From positions 1-32,376 of the IMG/VR virus record IMGVR_UViG_3300042350_000642: a DNA stretch of 32,376 bases. One strand, 5' to 3'. The position numbers and the translations under genes are program-made. Below the pieces are notes generated by a model. It was not told the DNA's origin, did no database searches, and worked only from the letters and a program-made list of their open reading frames with translations. Each line of letters begins with the position of its first letter. Within the stretch, counting starts at the first letter, position 1. The DNA is from a virus. Shown piece by piece: positions 31,283 to 32,376 of this stretch.

Positions 31283-31666
31283 CTAAGTTATGGTTACTGT
31301 TACGGTTCCTAAACCACTTTGGGCTGCTAAATTGTTTGGTGTTAGCCCATCATTACTAGACCCTCCAACGGGATTCCATCCCCATTGAAATATTCTACTA
31401 CCTCCTGACACATATCCCAAGTTATCTGTGCCAGAATTTTTATAACTTACATCTGGTCTAGGATTCCTTAAAGCCTGTGGATCATCTACTGGGTACATTC
31501 CTAAACTTAACTGCGGTTGATCCGGTTCCCAACACTCAGGACATACTTTAATATTCTTTTGTGTCTGTTTTATTGTTAGCTTCTTTAACTCTTTCAGTTT
31601 GTAACGCTGTCCACAACGATCACACTCCGCAATCGCATTTTTTCCGGATGCAAATGCATTAGGCAT
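31283..31666 (-). CDS. Zinc-ribbon protein with beta C-terminus (127 aa)
   Basis: I start at ATG 31666 (MPNAFASGKNAIAECDRCGQ), preceded by AGGA; a longer frame from 31687 lacks support. A zinc ribbon is formed by C15-x-x-C18 and, after about 25 residues with KELKKLTIKQ, C-P-E-C. A loop of Pro/Asp/Asn-rich sequence follows, and the C-terminus ends in GLGTVTVTIT. Such zinc-ribbon proteins lie between connector genes in related environmental phages, in my recollection. The function may be in packaging or head completion. It overlaps the upstream gene by eight bases. Confidence 0.72.
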   Translation of the reverse strand: MPNAFASGKNAIAECDRCGQRYKLKELKKLTIKQTQKNIKVCPECWEPDQPQLSLGMYPVDDPQALRNPRPDVSYKNSGTDNLGYVSGGSRIFQWGWNPVGGSSNDGLTPNNLAAQSGLGTVTVTIT

Positions 31667-32376
31667 AGAATGTATTCCTAGGAACAAATCGAGAAGGTGC
31701 TTTTTCTCGGTCTTCTGTTGAGGCTAATAACCACTGTTCTTCGTACTCTTGTTTTAAAAACCCAAGCCGTGCCTGTCCATCTGGAAGTTTTTGTGCCATA
31801 TAAAACGCTAGTCCAGATACTAAACACGGTAGTAATCTAAACGGTATATCTTGAATAATCTCACCATTCGTTCCACCGTCTTGGATTCTGCGCAAACGCC
31901 AGTAGATAAATGTGTATGGTCCACCACCCGCATCCGGAGTTGGCCAGATATTAATACATGGTAAGTTCTGTACGGTAATTGGCGCTGCCGTTGTGTGGGA
32001 TGCGGCGGTTGTGTTATTCTGCCCTCTTGCACAGTTAGTTAATACGTTTCCTACAATATTTACATAACTAATTGTCTCGGAATCAATCTTAATAAATCCA
32101 GCACTAGGTAAGCTATATGCACTAGAAACCGTGATTGATGTTGTTGTAGCATTAATTGTGCCATCTAAAGTTGCAGTTGCGGTGTAATCTAAGCCTGTTT
32201 GACGGTTAATCCATACTTGAATTGGTCTACCAGTAGTCAGTTTATTAGGAATCGTAGCGTAGGTTGGCTCAGATATACGACTAATTGATATGTCTATTTG
32301 GGTAGACGGAGTACTATTATTTTGGCGGATTTGATGGTCTAAAAGGTCTATTGAATCAATCGGAATTGGGTAAATA
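31659..32376 (-). CDS. Conserved connector/tail protein (5' partial)
   Basis: The frame is open to the right edge, giving the last 238 residues; the N-terminus lies outside. A TTG at 31895 is only an internal leucine codon. Visible parts, in order: YPIPIDSIDLLDHQIRQ, then ISRISEPTYATIPNKLTTGR and PIQVWINRQTG, a Thr/Ser-rich beta insertion of about 70 residues (starting ATLDGTINATTT), then INIWPTPDAGGGPYTFIYWR, and a helical end with LPCLVSGLAFYMAQKLP and QEYEEQWLLASTEDRE. I recall this core from head-tail connector proteins of environmental podovirus-like phages. The insertion resembles small beta modules found in many phage virion proteins. Confidence 0.74.
   Translation of the reverse strand, partial: IYPIPIDSIDLLDHQIRQNNSTPSTQIDISISRISEPTYATIPNKLTTGRPIQVWINRQTGLDYTATATLDGTINATTTSITVSSAYSLPSAGFIKIDSETISYVNIVGNVLTNCARGQNNTTAASHTTAAPITVQNLPCINIWPTPDAGGGPYTFIYWRLRRIQDGGTNGEIIQDIPFRLLPCLVSGLAFYMAQKLPDGQARLGFLKQEYEEQWLLASTEDREKAPSRFVPRNTFYA

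Noticed and set aside
31659-31895. A separate 78-residue gene starting at TTG 31895
   Set aside because: The same frame is open to the right edge, and the upstream residues continue a conserved connector-type sequence, so the TTG is internal.

Overview
The window looks like about 32 kb from the genome of a tailed double-stranded DNA bacteriophage. It is most likely an uncultured, podovirus-like phage of a Gram-negative aquatic bacterium. The reasons are tight gene packing, almost no intergenic DNA, an exonuclease plus ERF recombination pair, a head-tail adaptor and P22-gp10-like stabilisation module, a holin/GH108 muramidase lysis cassette, a trimeric-type tail fibre with an S74 chaperone, and a giant 'polyvalent' protein expected to be injected with the DNA. 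The host assignment is inference. I see no integrase, tRNA, rRNA, insertion sequence or CRISPR array. The sequence starts and ends inside genes.

Layout. Positions 1-6546 are an early-type operon on the + strand: a partial PD-(D/E)XK exonuclease, an ERF single-strand annealing protein, and about 18 small proteins. Most of the small proteins have no recognisable function, and neighbours often share four-base start/stop overlaps. Notable members are a ribbon-helix-helix protein, two membrane-anchored peptides, a free-standing homologue of the RNA polymerase alpha C-terminal domain (3832-4269) and a YbcO-like putative nuclease (6259-6546). The largest gap in the window (5864-6022, 159 bases) can fold into several stems and is a candidate structured RNA or leader. 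There is no gene-free stretch longer than 300 bases.

Positions 32376-6529 are a late operon on the - strand, read right to left. First come connector/adaptor genes and small basic proteins (32376-29967). Next are repeat-rich virion proteins and the tail fibre (29957-25668), then two small proteins of phage-specific families (25657-25081). A lysis cassette of four small membrane proteins and a muramidase follows (25049-23336). After it come a P22-gp10-like DNA stabilisation protein (23334-21289) and two small partners. The operon ends with four large proteins likely to be ejected or internal: 1033 aa, 475 aa, 722 aa with a lytic transglycosylase domain, and 2454 aa with ParB-like, metallopeptidase-like and LPD38-like regions. 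The two operons converge and overlap by 18 bases at 6529-6546.

How the parts work together (inference): the early genes recombine and replicate DNA and probably redirect host transcription. The late genes close the head, attach the fibre, lyse the cell, and supply ejection proteins that cross the cell envelope and may protect the incoming genome. The features most worth attention are the alpha-CTD-like protein, the structured gap, a mutually exclusive hairpin pair at the first lysis-cassette start, and an AT-rich module inside the polyvalent gene.
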